Shown: positions 1 through 8,680, counted from the first letter of the stretch. The stretch is 60,895 bases of DNA from Eubacterium sp. (GCA_021769965.1 JAETRU010000015.1:1-60895); one strand, 5' to 3'. Program-made: numbers and translations. Notes: generated by a model from the sequence alone, not told the origin.

Positions 1-1
1 T

Positions 2-715
2 TTTGTGGATGAGCATTTTGATGGCAAGGCGCTGTGGAAGAAAGTTGAAGGATACATCCAGCAGGCGTACGACATAGAAACGATAGAAAAAATCTATGTG
101 CATGGAGACGGCGGAGGTTGGATTAAGAGGGGGCTTGACAATTTTGCGCAGACGGAGCATGTGCTGGATGGATTCCATCTGGAGAAATACCTGCGAAAGA
201 TTTGCGCACGGTTTCCGAAGAAGAACCTGCGGGTGCGGTTTAACAAAACCTTCGAAATCAATGATCGGAAGAAGGCGGATGCGATACTTCAGGAACTTTA
301 CGCTGAAGCGGAAGGAGACAGGAAGCTGACGAAAGCGGTGAAAGAGTTTGGCAGTTACATTTTGAACAACTGGGAAGAAATCGTGAGAAGAAAGACGCTG
401 GAGATTCCGGGGAGCTGCACGGAGGGACAGGTGAGCCATGTGCTGTCAGAGCGGTTCAGCCGGGATCCGATCGGGTGGAGCGAGAAAGGGCTTGGAAAAC
501 TAAGCCAGGCGAGAGTGTACATAAAGAACGGCGGCAAGCTGAAAGGAGAAGATTTCAGGCTGGAAGATGAGGAAGGAGCGGCCAGAAAAGAACGGTACAG
601 TGAATATGCAGAAAGAATGATGAAGGAAGCGGTGGAGGGCTGCTTCATTGTTCTGTTAAAAATACATTGGAGTTGTCAACAAAAAACTCCACAACAACTT
701 GACACGACCGGCTGA
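2..715 (+). CDS. ISLre2-family transposase, 3' part (cut by window edge)
   Basis: This is the C-terminal part of a transposase of the ISLre2 (UPF0236) family, which moves insertion sequences common in clostridia. The frame is open from base 2, so the true start lies outside the window; the GTG at 5 is only an internal valine. The part that is visible (about 237 residues) has the family look: VDEHFDGKALW, then IYVHGDGGGWIKRGL with conserved acidic and glycine residues, then HVLDGFHLEKYLRK, and a basic, charged middle. The last 25 residues (after EGCFIVLLK) are of lower complexity and may run into the IS end rather than belong to the core protein. It lies directly upstream of the thiC promoter, so the IS inserted between thiC and whatever stood before it. 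Confidence 0.85.
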   Translation, partial: FVDEHFDGKALWKKVEGYIQQAYDIETIEKIYVHGDGGGWIKRGLDNFAQTEHVLDGFHLEKYLRKICARFPKKNLRVRFNKTFEINDRKKADAILQELYAEAEGDRKLTKAVKEFGSYILNNWEEIVRRKTLEIPGSCTEGQVSHVLSERFSRDPIGWSEKGLGKLSQARVYIKNGGKLKGEDFRLEDEEGAARKERYSEYAERMMKEAVEGCFIVLLKIHWSCQQKTPQQLDTTG

Positions 716-725
716 TAAAAGTCTC

Positions 726-754
726 TTGCAATTGCCGCACTGAAGTGATAAGAT
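726..754 (+). promoter_or_regulatory. Candidate thiC promoter
   Basis: TTGCAA (726-731), a 17-base spacer and TAAGAT (749-754) lie just upstream of the TPP riboswitch. A second -10-like TATAAT is at 760-765 without a good -35. Which of the two is used cannot be told from sequence. Confidence 0.4.
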
Positions 755-776
755 AGAATTATAATAAACTGAAAAA

Positions 777-860
777 GGGAGCTCATAGAAATGGGCTGAG
801 AGGAAGCTGATACTGCTTCGACCTGCTACCTGATTTGGGTAATGCCAACGTAGGGAAATA
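777..860 (+). promoter_or_regulatory. TPP riboswitch (THI element)
   Basis: The aptamer shows the conserved THI-box segments in order: GGGAG, GGGCTGAGAGG, GACCTGCTACCTGATTTGGG (820-839, close to the ACCTGATCTGGATAATGCC core), TAATGCCAACGTAGGGAA. It lies in the leader of thiC, as expected for feedback control of thiamine synthesis by thiamine pyrophosphate. Confidence 0.95.
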
Positions 861-871
861 CGGTGCGAGAA

Positions 872-914
872 AACTGCCAATGAACCTGCGGGGGACATTG
901 GCAGTTACTTTTTA
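872..914 (+). terminator. Riboswitch expression-platform terminator
   Basis: AACTGCCAATG (872-882) pairs perfectly with CATTGGCAGTT (896-906) and is followed by a T-rich run. It sits 12 bases after the TPP aptamer and before thiC, so ligand binding most likely ends transcription here. Confidence 0.85.
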
Positions 915-945
915 TATGTGACCTGTGAAAGGAGATTTCGTAGAA

Positions 946-2250
946 ATGAGAAATTATGCAACGCAGATGGAAGCGGCTCGTAAGGGTATCGTCACACCGG
1001 AACTGGAGGTCGTGGCGAAGAAAGAGCGGATGACTACAGAAGAACTGATGCCGCTTGTAGCGTCCGGGAAAGTGGCGATTTGCGCCAATAAGAACCACAA
1101 ATGCATTGACCCGGAAGGGGTCGGCTCCATGCTGCAGACCAAGATCAACGTAAACCTGGGCGTATCCAGGGACTGTAAGGATATGAAGGTGGAGATGGAA
1201 AAGGTCATGGCCGCCGTCGATATGGGCGCTCATGCTATCATGGACCTGTCCTCCCATGGCGACACCATTCCGTTCCGGCGCAAGCTGACCAGCGAGTGTC
1301 CGGCCATGATCGGAACCGTGCCGGTCTATGACAGCGTCATTCACTATCAGAGAGATCTGGATACTTTGACCGCAAAGGATTTCATCGACGTGGTCAGACT
1401 GCATGCGGAAGACGGCGTGGACTTTGTGACTCTTCACTGCGGAATTACCAGAAAAACTATCGAGCAGATCAAAAAACATAAGAGAAAGATGAACATCGTA
1501 TCCCGCGGAGGTTCTCTGGTCTTCGCCTGGATGACTATGACCGGAGAAGAAAACCCGTTCTATGAATATTTTGATGAGATCCTGGATATCTGCCGTGAGT
1601 ACGACGTTACCATCTCTCTGGGCGATGCCTGCCGTCCGGGTTGTCTCGCCGATGGTTCTGACGTCTGCCAGATCGAGGAACTGGTGCGCCTTGGCGAGCT
1701 GACAAAGCGCGCCTGGGAAAAGGATGTTCAGGTCATGGTAGAAGGGCCGGGTCATATGCCGATGGATCAGATTGCGGCTAATATGAAACTGCAGCAGACT
1801 ATCTGCAGCGGCGCGCCGTTCTATGTACTGGGACCGATCGTAACGGATATCGCGCCGGGCTATGACCACATCACTTCCGCTATCGGCGGAGCCATTGCGG
1901 CGGCTTCCGGAGCTGCTTTCCTCTGCTATGTAACACCTGCAGAGCATCTGGCGCTGCCAAATGTAGAAGATGTAAAACAGGGCATCATCGCGTCAAAGAT
2001 CGCAGCCCACGCAGGCGATATCGCAAAGGGCGTCCGCGGCGCCCGTGAAATGGATGACCGCATGGCTGACGCGCGCAGAGAACTTGACTGGGAAGCCCAG
2101 TGGGCCTGCGCTATCGATCCGGAAACTGCAAAAGCGATCCGGGCAGACCGCAAGCCGGAACATGACGATACCTGTTCCATGTGCGGAAAATTCTGCGCCG
2201 TGCGCAGTATGAACAAAGCTCTGGCCGGGGAGCATATAGATATTCTGTAG
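946..2250 (+). CDS. thiC: Phosphomethylpyrimidine synthase ThiC
   Basis: ThiC is a radical-SAM enzyme that rearranges aminoimidazole ribotide to the hydroxymethylpyrimidine phosphate half of thiamine. The ATG at 946 follows AAAGGAG with good spacing; an in-frame GTG at 925 is less likely. At 434 residues it is the short clostridial/archaeal form that lacks the extra N-terminal domain of the E. coli protein. Recognisable blocks include [33 protein letters not shown] and AHAGDIAKG. The C-terminal cluster motif reads CSMCGKFC, that is C-x2-C-x3-C, one residue shorter than the C-x2-C-x4-C of the long ThiC proteins. No other thiamine gene is next to it; control is by the TPP riboswitch upstream. 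Confidence 0.96.
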   Translation: MRNYATQMEAARKGIVTPELEVVAKKERMTTEELMPLVASGKVAICANKNHKCIDPEGVGSMLQTKINVNLGVSRDCKDMKVEMEKVMAAVDMGAHAIMDLSSHGDTIPFRRKLTSECPAMIGTVPVYDSVIHYQRDLDTLTAKDFIDVVRLHAEDGVDFVTLHCGITRKTIEQIKKHKRKMNIVSRGGSLVFAWMTMTGEENPFYEYFDEILDICREYDVTISLGDACRPGCLADGSDVCQIEELVRLGELTKRAWEKDVQVMVEGPGHMPMDQIAANMKLQQTICSGAPFYVLGPIVTDIAPGYDHITSAIGGAIAAASGAAFLCYVTPAEHLALPNVEDVKQGIIASKIAAHAGDIAKGVRGAREMDDRMADARRELDWEAQWACAIDPETAKAIRADRKPEHDDTCSMCGKFCAVRSMNKALAGEHIDIL

Positions 2251-2278
2251 AAATATCGGAATACAGCGAGAGACTCAT

Positions 2279-2317
2279 AAACCGAACAGTTCTGCGGCGG
2301 CAGGACTGTTCGGTTTT
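2279..2317. terminator. Terminator between thiC and the patatin gene
   Basis: ACCGAACAGT and ACTGTTCGGT form a perfect stem with a GC-rich loop, followed by TTTT on the plus strand. It lies between convergent genes; on the minus strand the T-run is short (ends AA before the stem), so it serves mainly thiC. Confidence 0.8.
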
Positions 2318-2345
2318 GATGTGCAGTAAACTGGCGGCTCGCTGC

Positions 2346-3557
2346 TTACACAAGTCCCAGTTTTACCAGCAGATCGGCTGCGGCCACCTCATCCTGCAGC
2401 AGCCGGCGGGCGTACCTTGTGAGAAAGATACTTTCGCTGCCCTTTTCGCGCAGACTGTCTGCGATGAAGAGGGCAGCTGCTTTTTTGCTGGCTGATTTCA
2501 GCTGGTCGACAGCTGCTGAAAGGCTGGCTTTCGATAACCCGGCCTTAGCCAGACTGCCAAGTTCCGACGCGGTTTTAGGCAGCGCCAGCTGCAGGGCGTC
2601 TTCTTCCCGCGCGGCAGCCACTGCGTCTGTCAAAGCTTCCAGATAGCTTTGACGGCGGTACAGGATCAGCGGATCAAGGCAGAAGATATGCGCCGCGCAG
2701 TCGGCCTGGCTTAAGGTGCGCTTATCAAAGGTTCCCTTGGCGAAGGTATAGCGGGTACCGTCAAATACGCCGAACGTCTTCATGGCGTCCAGATACCCGA
2801 GCCGCAGGATACGTTTGCTGTTAGCCCGGTCAAAGACCAGAAAATCTCCCAGATCCCATTTGCTTTCAATGAAGGTCAGATTAGGGATGTCTTTCAGAGA
2901 GGACGGCCTGAAGCGGCCGATGGCATCCAGATAAACACAGACCACGTCGGTAGCGCCCTTTTCCAGCGCCATGGCGGCCGGCAGGTTGTTTTCGTAGCCG
3001 CCGTCAATGAAATCCTTTCCCTCTATATCAAAGGGTTTTACAGCGGGAAAGGCTGACGCGCTAGCGGTGATGTAGTCGCAGAGCTGACCTGCGGGGATCT
3101 CTTCCTTCCAGAGATAATGGGGCTTCATAGACGGGAGTTCGACAGTAAGCAGGCCGAAGTCTATAGGAGAACGACGGACGGCTTCCTCGTCCACGTACTG
3201 TGACAGCATACTCTGCAGGCCTGTAGAACCGGCGCCGCCGCCTTTGAGAAACTCAGCGGCAAAGTCTGCAATACCGGCGTCTGTTGCTACGTCAAAGATC
3301 ATATTCGTTTCCATCTGCCGCCACAGGTTGGCTGTTTTGATCACGTCGCCCTGTACTACCATAGCCCCGTTAATGGCGCCGACAGATACGCCTACGACGA
3401 TATCTATATCCATGCCGAGCTCAGTCATGGCCTGCCAGACGCCGCACTGGTAGGCGCCCCGGGAGCCGCCGCCGCTGAGGATCAGAGCTGTTTTGCGCTT
3501 CTTCTGACGCTCCGCGGGCCGTCCCTGCTGACCGGTTTTTCTGTTGGTGTAATCCAT
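2346..3557 (-). CDS. Patatin-like phospholipase family protein
   Basis: A 403-residue protein of the patatin/RssA fold, a family of cytosolic or membrane-associated acyl hydrolases with a Ser-Asp dyad. The oxyanion loop is GGGSRGAYQCG (about residues 29-39), the nucleophile elbow is GVSVG (about 57-61), and the catalytic Asp is in FIDGGYENNLP (about 188). The C-terminal 150 residues after the hydrolase domain are mostly helical and have no motif I recognise. There is no signal peptide. It stands alone, convergent with thiC and divergent from the sirtuin gene. The substrate (phospholipid or other acyl ester) is not shown by the sequence. Confidence 0.9.
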   Translation of the reverse strand: MDYTNRKTGQQGRPAERQKKRKTALILSGGGSRGAYQCGVWQAMTELGMDIDIVVGVSVGAINGAMVVQGDVIKTANLWRQMETNMIFDVATDAGIADFAAEFLKGGGAGSTGLQSMLSQYVDEEAVRRSPIDFGLLTVELPSMKPHYLWKEEIPAGQLCDYITASASAFPAVKPFDIEGKDFIDGGYENNLPAAMALEKGATDVVCVYLDAIGRFRPSSLKDIPNLTFIESKWDLGDFLVFDRANSKRILRLGYLDAMKTFGVFDGTRYTFAKGTFDKRTLSQADCAAHIFCLDPLILYRRQSYLEALTDAVAAAREEDALQLALPKTASELGSLAKAGLSKASLSAAVDQLKSASKKAAALFIADSLREKGSESIFLTRYARRLLQDEVAAADLLVKLGLV

Positions 3558-3581
3558 TTACAAAACCCCCTTTTTTATGCT

Positions 3582-3610
3582 ATAATATCAAAGTATACCC
3601 TCGTTTGCAA
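3582..3610 (-). promoter_or_regulatory. Promoter of the patatin-like gene
   Basis: Read on the minus strand: TTGCAA (3610-3605), a 17-base spacer, TATTAT (3587-3582). A G-rich ribosome binding site follows before the ATG at 3557. The sirtuin gene starts on the other side, so the two promoters overlap in a space of 80 bases. Confidence 0.6.
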
Positions 3611-3637
3611 GTAAGAAACAAAAAGGCAGGTGACAAG

Positions 3638-4363
3638 ATGGACGAGAGATTAAAAAAAGTGATCGATGAAAGCAAAAATATCGTATTTTTTGGAGGAGCA
3701 GGCGTTTCCACGGAGAGCAATATACCGGATTTCCGTTCGGAAAGCGGTCTTTATCATGCCCAGCAGAAATATGGGCATTCTCCGGAAACCATGCTGTCTC
3801 ATACATTTTATGTGAATCATACGGAGATGTTCTTCAAATACTATAAGGAAAACCTGATCTACCCTGACGCGCAGCCCAACGACGCCCATAAGGCGCTGGC
3901 AAAGCTGGAGGAAACAGGGAAGCTGAAGGCCGTTATTACCCAGAACATCGACGGACTGCATCAGAAGGCGGGCAGCCGCAAAGTCTTTGAGCTTCACGGC
4001 AGCGTTCTTAGAAACTACTGTGAAAAATGCGGAAAGTTCTATGACGTGGATTATATCATGGACGAGGAGCATTGTGAGAACGGCGTGCCCCGGTGCAGCT
4101 GCGGCGGCCGCGTCAAGCCGGATGTGGTCCTCTACGAGGAAATGCTGGATGACAGCTGCATTCAGGGAGCTGTGGATGCTATCGAAAAGGCGGATACCAT
4201 GATTATCGGGGGCACTTCTCTGGTCGTTTACCCGGCGGCGGGACTGATCAACTATTTCAGAGGTGATCATCTGGTTCTGATCAACAAGAGCCAGACTCCG
4301 TACGACGGCAAGGCGGATCTGGTGATCTATGACTCTATCGGAAAGGTGATGAGGATGGAATGA
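3638..4363 (+). CDS. NAD-dependent protein deacylase, sirtuin family
   Basis: Sirtuins remove acyl groups from lysines of cytosolic enzymes using NAD+ and so tie enzyme activity to carbon state. The 241-residue protein shows the GGAGVSTESNIPDFRS NAD-binding stretch, TQNIDGLHQ, the catalytic His in ELHGS, and a zinc site of CEKC and CSC. The start at 3638 is preferred to an in-frame ATG at 3605 because a GGCAGGTGA ribosome site lies just before it and the family starts near this point. The stop overlaps the start of surE (ATGA-type arrangement), so the two are translationally coupled. Whether it acts on acetyl or longer acyl-lysine is not clear from the sequence. Confidence 0.93.
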   Translation: MDERLKKVIDESKNIVFFGGAGVSTESNIPDFRSESGLYHAQQKYGHSPETMLSHTFYVNHTEMFFKYYKENLIYPDAQPNDAHKALAKLEETGKLKAVITQNIDGLHQKAGSRKVFELHGSVLRNYCEKCGKFYDVDYIMDEEHCENGVPRCSCGGRVKPDVVLYEEMLDDSCIQGAVDAIEKADTMIIGGTSLVVYPAAGLINYFRGDHLVLINKSQTPYDGKADLVIYDSIGKVMRME

Positions 4364-5112
4364 ATATTCTTGTAGTGAACGACGACGGGATCCAGGCAAA
4401 AGGCATCTGGCATCTGGTGCAGGCGCTGTCAAAGGTGGCAGACGTGTACGTATGTGCCCCTGACGGACAGCGAAGCGCCAAAAGTCATTCTGTCACCCTG
4501 GGACAGGAGGTCATCATACAGCACGTATCTTTTCCGGGCGCAAAGGGAGCCCTGCAGACGTCAGGCTCTCCGGCCGACTGTACCAAGATCGGACTGCAGT
4601 TTTTCGCGGAAGAAGGCGTGAAGATAGATATGGTCTACGCGGGGATCAACATGGGAAGCAATCTGGGACAGGATACGCTGTATTCAGGAACCATCGGCGC
4701 TGCGGCTGAGGCGGCCATATCCGGCGTGCAGGCTGTAGCTGTTTCCGCGGACGATCATGAGGCGACGCATTTCGACACGGCATGCAAGCTGGCTGTGGAT
4801 GTGATCGGGCATGTCTACGGCAAAATGGATCCGTCTGTGGTGGTGAGCATCAACGTGCCGGATCTTCCGGCCGACCAGATCAAAGGCGTTAAAACCGCTT
4901 TGCTTGGGGGTCATTACTATGACAGCCGGTTCCACTGTGTAGAGGGAGAACGATATGCGCTGTCAGGACAGCCTGCCGACTATTCAGGCAGCTCTCAGGA
5001 ATATGATCTGGCAGCGGTTTATGCCGGTTATGCCGTGATCACACCGCTTCGCTTTGACTTTACAGATCGAGGAAGCTTTGAGACTGTAGAGAAGTGGGGA
5101 CTGACCGTATGA
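4360..5112 (+). CDS. surE: 5'/3'-nucleotidase SurE
   Basis: SurE is a metal-dependent phosphatase of nucleoside monophosphates. The N-terminal metal site is VNDDGIQAKGI, followed by the family blocks GSPADCT, GINMGSNLG and YSGTIGAAAEAA. At 250 residues it has the normal length. The ATG overlaps the last bases of the sirtuin gene, and its own stop overlaps the next ATG, so the three genes form one tightly coupled unit. Nothing in this context links it to the stationary-phase gene neighbourhood seen in proteobacteria. Confidence 0.95.
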   Translation: MNILVVNDDGIQAKGIWHLVQALSKVADVYVCAPDGQRSAKSHSVTLGQEVIIQHVSFPGAKGALQTSGSPADCTKIGLQFFAEEGVKIDMVYAGINMGSNLGQDTLYSGTIGAAAEAAISGVQAVAVSADDHEATHFDTACKLAVDVIGHVYGKMDPSVVVSINVPDLPADQIKGVKTALLGGHYYDSRFHCVEGERYALSGQPADYSGSSQEYDLAAVYAGYAVITPLRFDFTDRGSFETVEKWGLTV

Positions 5113-6050
5113 TCATTTTTAAAAATTCCTTTGAGAATATGACAAAAGAAGATGCCAGGCTGCTGGGAGAGTATTTCAGAGGCTTTGATTACCGCGGAGC
5201 CGGATACACTCTGCTGGCCAATTATATCTGGCGGAACACCCATTGCCTCTGCTGGGAGATCATTGGCGACTATCTGTGCATAGCCGGCGCGGACTGCATG
5301 ATCACCGATAAGCCCAACGCCATCATCTCTATGCCTATGACACGAACAGGAAGCTACGATCCCGCGTCTTTGCGCGAAGCGGTGATGGAAGCCAGACGGC
5401 GGTTTGAACAGCGGAAGATCCCTTTTTCCATAGAGCTGGTGCCGGGACATATGGTACAGTATCTGGAAGAGGCGTTCCCGGGGCAGATGGATTTTGTCCG
5501 CGACAGAGACAGTGATGAATATGTCTATCTGAAGGATAAGCTGATCAGCCTCAGCGGGCGGGCCCTGCATAAGAAAAAGAATCACATGAACTATTTCCTG
5601 AAGAACTACGAATATGAGGTAAAGCCAATCAGCCGGGATATGACAGAGCAGATCCTGGACTTTGTGGTCAGGATCCGGGAAGTCAGAGATTATGACGCTG
5701 ATGAGCTGGAAAGCCTGCGTATGGAGGAAGAGGCCATACGGGAGATGCTTCAGCTGGTGGAGGAGCCGAAGGTGTATTCCGCGGCGGTCTTCGCAGACGG
5801 CAGTCTGCAGGCCTTCGCGATCGGTGAGCTGCTAAGCGGAGATACGGCTGTAGAGCATTTTGAGAAGGCAAACGATGATTACAGAGGATTGTATCAGGTG
5901 ATCTGCAGTGAATTCTGCAAAATGCTGCCGGAGGAGATCGTCTATGTCAACCGGGAGGAGGACATGGGACTGGCAAATCTGAGACAGGCAAAAGAAGCGC
6001 TGAAACCGGACCATATGGAGGAACGGTATTCGGGCAGATTTATTGTATAG
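5109..6050 (+). CDS. DUF2156 (GNAT-fold, MprF C-terminal-like) protein
   Basis: A 313-residue soluble protein resembling the DUF2156 family, which has two GNAT-like halves and is related to the catalytic domain of MprF lysyl-phosphatidylglycerol synthase and to FemX-type aminoacyl transferases. Visible features are the SLSGRALHKKKNHMNYF stretch, typical of these proteins (a basic KxKxN segment), and FADGSLQAFAIGELL, which resembles the GNAT acceptor-site strand. No membrane segment is present, so it is not a full MprF. The ATG at 5109 overlaps the surE stop (ATGA). The transferred group and the acceptor are unknown. Confidence 0.8.
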   Translation: MIIFKNSFENMTKEDARLLGEYFRGFDYRGAGYTLLANYIWRNTHCLCWEIIGDYLCIAGADCMITDKPNAIISMPMTRTGSYDPASLREAVMEARRRFEQRKIPFSIELVPGHMVQYLEEAFPGQMDFVRDRDSDEYVYLKDKLISLSGRALHKKKNHMNYFLKNYEYEVKPISRDMTEQILDFVVRIREVRDYDADELESLRMEEEAIREMLQLVEEPKVYSAAVFADGSLQAFAIGELLSGDTAVEHFEKANDDYRGLYQVICSEFCKMLPEEIVYVNREEDMGLANLRQAKEALKPDHMEERYSGRFIV

Positions 6051-6078
6051 AGGAAGTATCTGCAGTGTGGATATGGGA

Positions 6079-6107
6079 TTGCCTTTTTCAATAAATCATG
6101 ATATAAT
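6079..6107 (+). promoter_or_regulatory. Distal promoter of the thiolase gene
   Basis: TTGCCT (6079-6084), 17 bases, TATAAT (6102-6107). It lies 222 bases before the thiolase ATG. Confidence 0.55.
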
Positions 6108-6219
6108 AAGTTCAAATTTTCACTTTAATTATATGCAGAGAAAAAGGAGCCCTGAAGTTCTGTTTTTTACATTGTTCTGGACATTTTCAATGGAATGACA
6201 AGAATTTAACAAAATAGGG

Positions 6220-6248
6220 TTGCTTTTTGGTATGAACCATAGTATAAT
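6220..6248 (+). promoter_or_regulatory. Proximal promoter of the thiolase gene
   Basis: TTGCTT (6220-6225), 17 bases, TATAAT (6243-6248). It is flanked by two copies of AAGAATTTAACAAA (6200-6213 and 6258-6271); the downstream copy is part of a perfect palindrome that would cover the transcription start. Confidence 0.65.
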
Positions 6249-6258
6249 GAGAATGTGA

Positions 6259-6275
6259 AGAATTTAACAAATTCT
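6259..6275. promoter_or_regulatory. Palindromic operator candidate at the thiolase start site
   Basis: AGAATTT-AAC-AAATTCT is a perfect 7+7 inverted repeat placed about 3-20 bases downstream of the proximal start site. A partial copy (AGAATTTAACAAAA, 6201-6214) lies just upstream of the -35 box. This layout is typical of a repressor that spans the promoter; the repressor is not in the window. TTTAACAA resembles half of a Rex site, but the full Rex consensus is absent. Confidence 0.45.
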
Positions 6276-6328
6276 GAAATGCGTTAATGAGAAGTTTCAG
6301 ATGGTTATTTTAAGGAGGTACATATACA

Positions 6329-7507
6329 ATGAGAGAAGTAGTAATTGTCAGCGCAGCAAGAACTCCAATCGGAAGTTTCGGCGGCAGTCTGAAGGGCGTT
6401 CCGACCAGACAGCTTGGTGCAATCGCGATCAAGGCTGCCGTAGAAAGAGCAGGCCTGAAGCCTGAGCAGGTTGAAGAGGTTATCATGGGCTGCGTACTGC
6501 AGGGCGGTTTAGGACAGAACGTATCCAGACAGATGTCCTTAGATGCCGGCATCCCGAATGAAGTTCCTACTATGACGATCAACAAGGTCTGCGGTTCCGG
6601 ACTGAGAGCTGTTGAGCTTGCTGCACAGATCATCAAAGCAGGAGATGCTGATATCGTAGTTGCAGGCGGTGCTGAGAACATGTCCGCTACAGCTTACGCT
6701 ATGCCTGCTGCAAGATGGGGCGCAAGAATGAACAACACACAGATGGTTGACATGATGGTCAACGACGGTCTGTGGGATGCTTTCAACGGATACCACATGG
6801 GTATCACTGCTGAAAACGTTGCAGAACAGTGGGGCATCACCAGAGAAGAACTGGATGAGTTCTCCGTTATTTCCCAGCAGAGAGCAGAAGCTGCTATCAA
6901 AGAAGGCAAATTCAAGGATGAGATTGTTCCTGTAGAAATTCCGCAGAGAAAAGGCGATCCGATCGTATTCGATACTGACGAATATCCTAAGTTCGGCGCT
7001 TCCATCGAAAAGATGGCTAAACTGAGACCGGCATTCAAGAAAGACGGTATGGTAACAGCTGCTAACGCTTCCGGTATCAACGATGCTGGTGCGGCTCTGG
7101 TTGTAATGTCCAAGGAAAAAGCTGACGAATTAGGAATCAAGCCTATGTGCACGATCAAATCCTATGCTTCCGGCGGTGTAGATCCGTCCATCATGGGTGT
7201 TGGCCCGGTTCCTGCTTCCAAGAAAGCTCTGGAAAAGGCTGGTCTGACTATCGAAGATATGGATCTGGTAGAAGCAAACGAAGCATTTGCTGCACAGTCC
7301 TTAGCAGTTAGAAAAGATTTAGGATTAGATCCTGAAAAGACTAACGTAAACGGCGGCGCTATCGCTTTAGGTCACCCGATCGGTGCTTCCGGCGCCAGAA
7401 TCCTGATCTCCCTGATCTACGAGATGCAGAAGAGAGACTCCAAATATGGTCTGGCTACTTTGTGCATCGGCGGCGGCATGGGAACTTCCGTTATCGTTGA
7501 GAGATAA
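6329..7507 (+). CDS. Acetyl-CoA C-acetyltransferase (thiolase)
   Basis: A 392-residue biosynthetic-type thiolase that condenses two acetyl-CoA to acetoacetyl-CoA (or the reverse), the first step of clostridial butyrate formation. It shows the acyl-accepting cysteine in [11 protein letters not shown] (about Cys88), the active-site His in [11 protein letters not shown] and the second cysteine in CIGGGMG. An AAGGAGG site precedes the ATG. Arginine is coded almost only by AGA and the gene uses a narrow codon set unlike its neighbours, which suggests very high expression. It is monocistronic, with a strong terminator and two promoters. It would join the 4-hydroxybutyryl-CoA branch further along this window at the C4-CoA level. 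Confidence 0.96.
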   Translation: MREVVIVSAARTPIGSFGGSLKGVPTRQLGAIAIKAAVERAGLKPEQVEEVIMGCVLQGGLGQNVSRQMSLDAGIPNEVPTMTINKVCGSGLRAVELAAQIIKAGDADIVVAGGAENMSATAYAMPAARWGARMNNTQMVDMMVNDGLWDAFNGYHMGITAENVAEQWGITREELDEFSVISQQRAEAAIKEGKFKDEIVPVEIPQRKGDPIVFDTDEYPKFGASIEKMAKLRPAFKKDGMVTAANASGINDAGAALVVMSKEKADELGIKPMCTIKSYASGGVDPSIMGVGPVPASKKALEKAGLTIEDMDLVEANEAFAAQSLAVRKDLGLDPEKTNVNGGAIALGHPIGASGARILISLIYEMQKRDSKYGLATLCIGGGMGTSVIVER

Positions 7508-7550
7508 TCAAAAGGGATCATCGAAAAGAATATCTAAATGATTCAAAGAT

Positions 7551-7580
7551 GGAGCAGTTTGAAAAGACTGCTCCTTTTTT
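7551..7580 (+). terminator. Thiolase terminator
   Basis: GGAGCAGT (7551-7558) pairs with ACTGCTCC (7567-7574), followed by six T. Confidence 0.9.
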
Positions 7581-7611
7581 GTATAAGTAAAACCACGCGT
7601 TTGACGCGTGG
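7575..7611. repeat. 37-nt intergenic repeat, copy 1
   Basis: Identical over 37 bases to 60780-60816. It starts with the T-run of the preceding terminator, passes through GTATAAGTAAAA and ends in the palindrome CCACGCG-TTTGA-CGCGTGG (7593-7611). Both copies stand directly after a rho-independent terminator. It looks like a REP-type dispersed palindromic element. Confidence 0.75.
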
Positions 7612-7651
7612 ATGGTTTTTTGGAAATATTGAAATCAATAGCTTGCGCATA

Positions 7652-8110
7652 TTATGCTTCAACTTGATTATACAGGTATGCGTTGAGTATATTCTGGGGC
7701 GCATCATAATAAAAGCTGCTGTTGTAGTCATCGATTTTTTCACTGACAAAGGAGTTATAAGCGGAGAACAGCGCGTCGATCACATCTGTTTTTTTCTCGC
7801 GGCAGATACCCAGAATCAGCCGCTTGTAGACCTTGCCGATATCCCAGTGACTGGGAACGGAGTAGCGGGCTGCGGAGACGTTATCGAAGCTTCCGTGCGT
7901 TAACCCGGCCTCCGTAATAAAATCTTCGCTGACACGGTCGATATTGTCGCTGTGATAGACGTCAGCGAGCTCGTAGATTTTCGTAATCAGACGTTTACCC
8001 AGAGTATTTACAACATCAGATCTTTTGTTGCATGTTTTTCTTGCGATGTAATCAATGAGGCTGCAGGTAAAAAATAAATCGTTTTCTTTTCTGTCTTCTC
8101 TTCCTACCAC
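7652..8110 (-). CDS. DUF3791-like protein, probable partner of the DUF3990 protein
   Basis: A 152-residue protein. The first 50 residues (LIDYIARKTCNKRSDVVNTLG, then a helical stretch to YELADVYHSD) resemble the small DUF3791 domain, which in many clostridia is coded next to DUF3990. The second half is a helix-rich domain (DIGKVYKRLILGICREK) that I do not recognise. The GTG start at 8110 follows the stop of the DUF3990 gene after a single base, and its GAGGAGG ribosome site lies inside the last codons of that gene, so the two are translated together. By position it is the candidate antitoxin or modulator. Confidence 0.65.
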   Translation of the reverse strand: MVGREDRKENDLFFTCSLIDYIARKTCNKRSDVVNTLGKRLITKIYELADVYHSDNIDRVSEDFITEAGLTHGSFDNVSAARYSVPSHWDIGKVYKRLILGICREKKTDVIDALFSAYNSFVSEKIDDYNSSFYYDAPQNILNAYLYNQVEA

Positions 8111-8111
8111 G

Positions 8112-8573
8112 TTATCGTACCTCCTCGCTTGTGATGAACTCCAGACACTTCAATGCAGGTTCAGTGCAAAAATTGATTTGATGGGTTGGATATTTGAATT
8201 GGGCAAGAGACCAGAACTGATCCCGGGTGATGATTCCGTCGATGTAGTCTGCGATAAAGTTATAAATCTGGTCATTTGCCATGGCGCCGATCACGATATC
8301 GTAATCATGGGGAATGCCGTTTCGGCAGTTAATAATGAAATCCAGCCATTCTTCTGTCATGGTTTGAAATTCAAGAATTTTTAAATCGGTATTGAAACGA
8401 ACCGCATAGGAAGAAACGACAGGGGTATTATATCGTTTTGCCCAGCGTTCAGCTTGCTCTCTGATGACAGTGCAATAAAACCCCGGACCGAAATCTTTTG
8501 TATTTCTGCCCATGATGATTTCGGGCGTTTGTATTGCAGTATATCCGCCGTGATACACGGTCATTTTTCCCAT
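8112..8573 (-). CDS. DUF3990 protein, ADP-ribosyltransferase-like (putative toxin)
   Basis: A 153-residue protein of the DUF3990 type. The start (VYHGGYTAIQTPEI), the DFGPGFYCT block (about residues 27-35) and the following QAERWAKRY segment match the family, whose fold resembles mono-ADP-ribosyltransferases with an H-Y-(E/Q) type NAD site. It carries no signal peptide and should act in the cytosol. It heads a two-gene unit with the DUF3791-like gene. The family is often proposed as toxin or effector; activity here is inferred, not shown. AGGAAGCA precedes the ATG. Confidence 0.7.
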   Translation of the reverse strand: MGKMTVYHGGYTAIQTPEIIMGRNTKDFGPGFYCTVIREQAERWAKRYNTPVVSSYAVRFNTDLKILEFQTMTEEWLDFIINCRNGIPHDYDIVIGAMANDQIYNFIADYIDGIITRDQFWSLAQFKYPTHQINFCTEPALKCLEFITSEEVR

Positions 8574-8680
8574 AGATGCTTCCTCCCGTTTGGATTTTTC
8601 TTATCCTTTATCTTACACTAAAACACGGCGATTATCAAGTGGAGAGAAAATTCTCCGGCGTTCATCCCCTTGATGAAAAA

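Noticed and set aside
826-1947. 373-codon open frame on the minus strand
   Set aside because: It is antisense to thiC and the TPP riboswitch; composition reflects the GC-rich third positions of thiC.
6259-6275. Rex (NADH-sensing) operator
   Set aside because: Only TTAACAA half-site resemblance; the inverted TTGTTAA half at proper spacing is absent.
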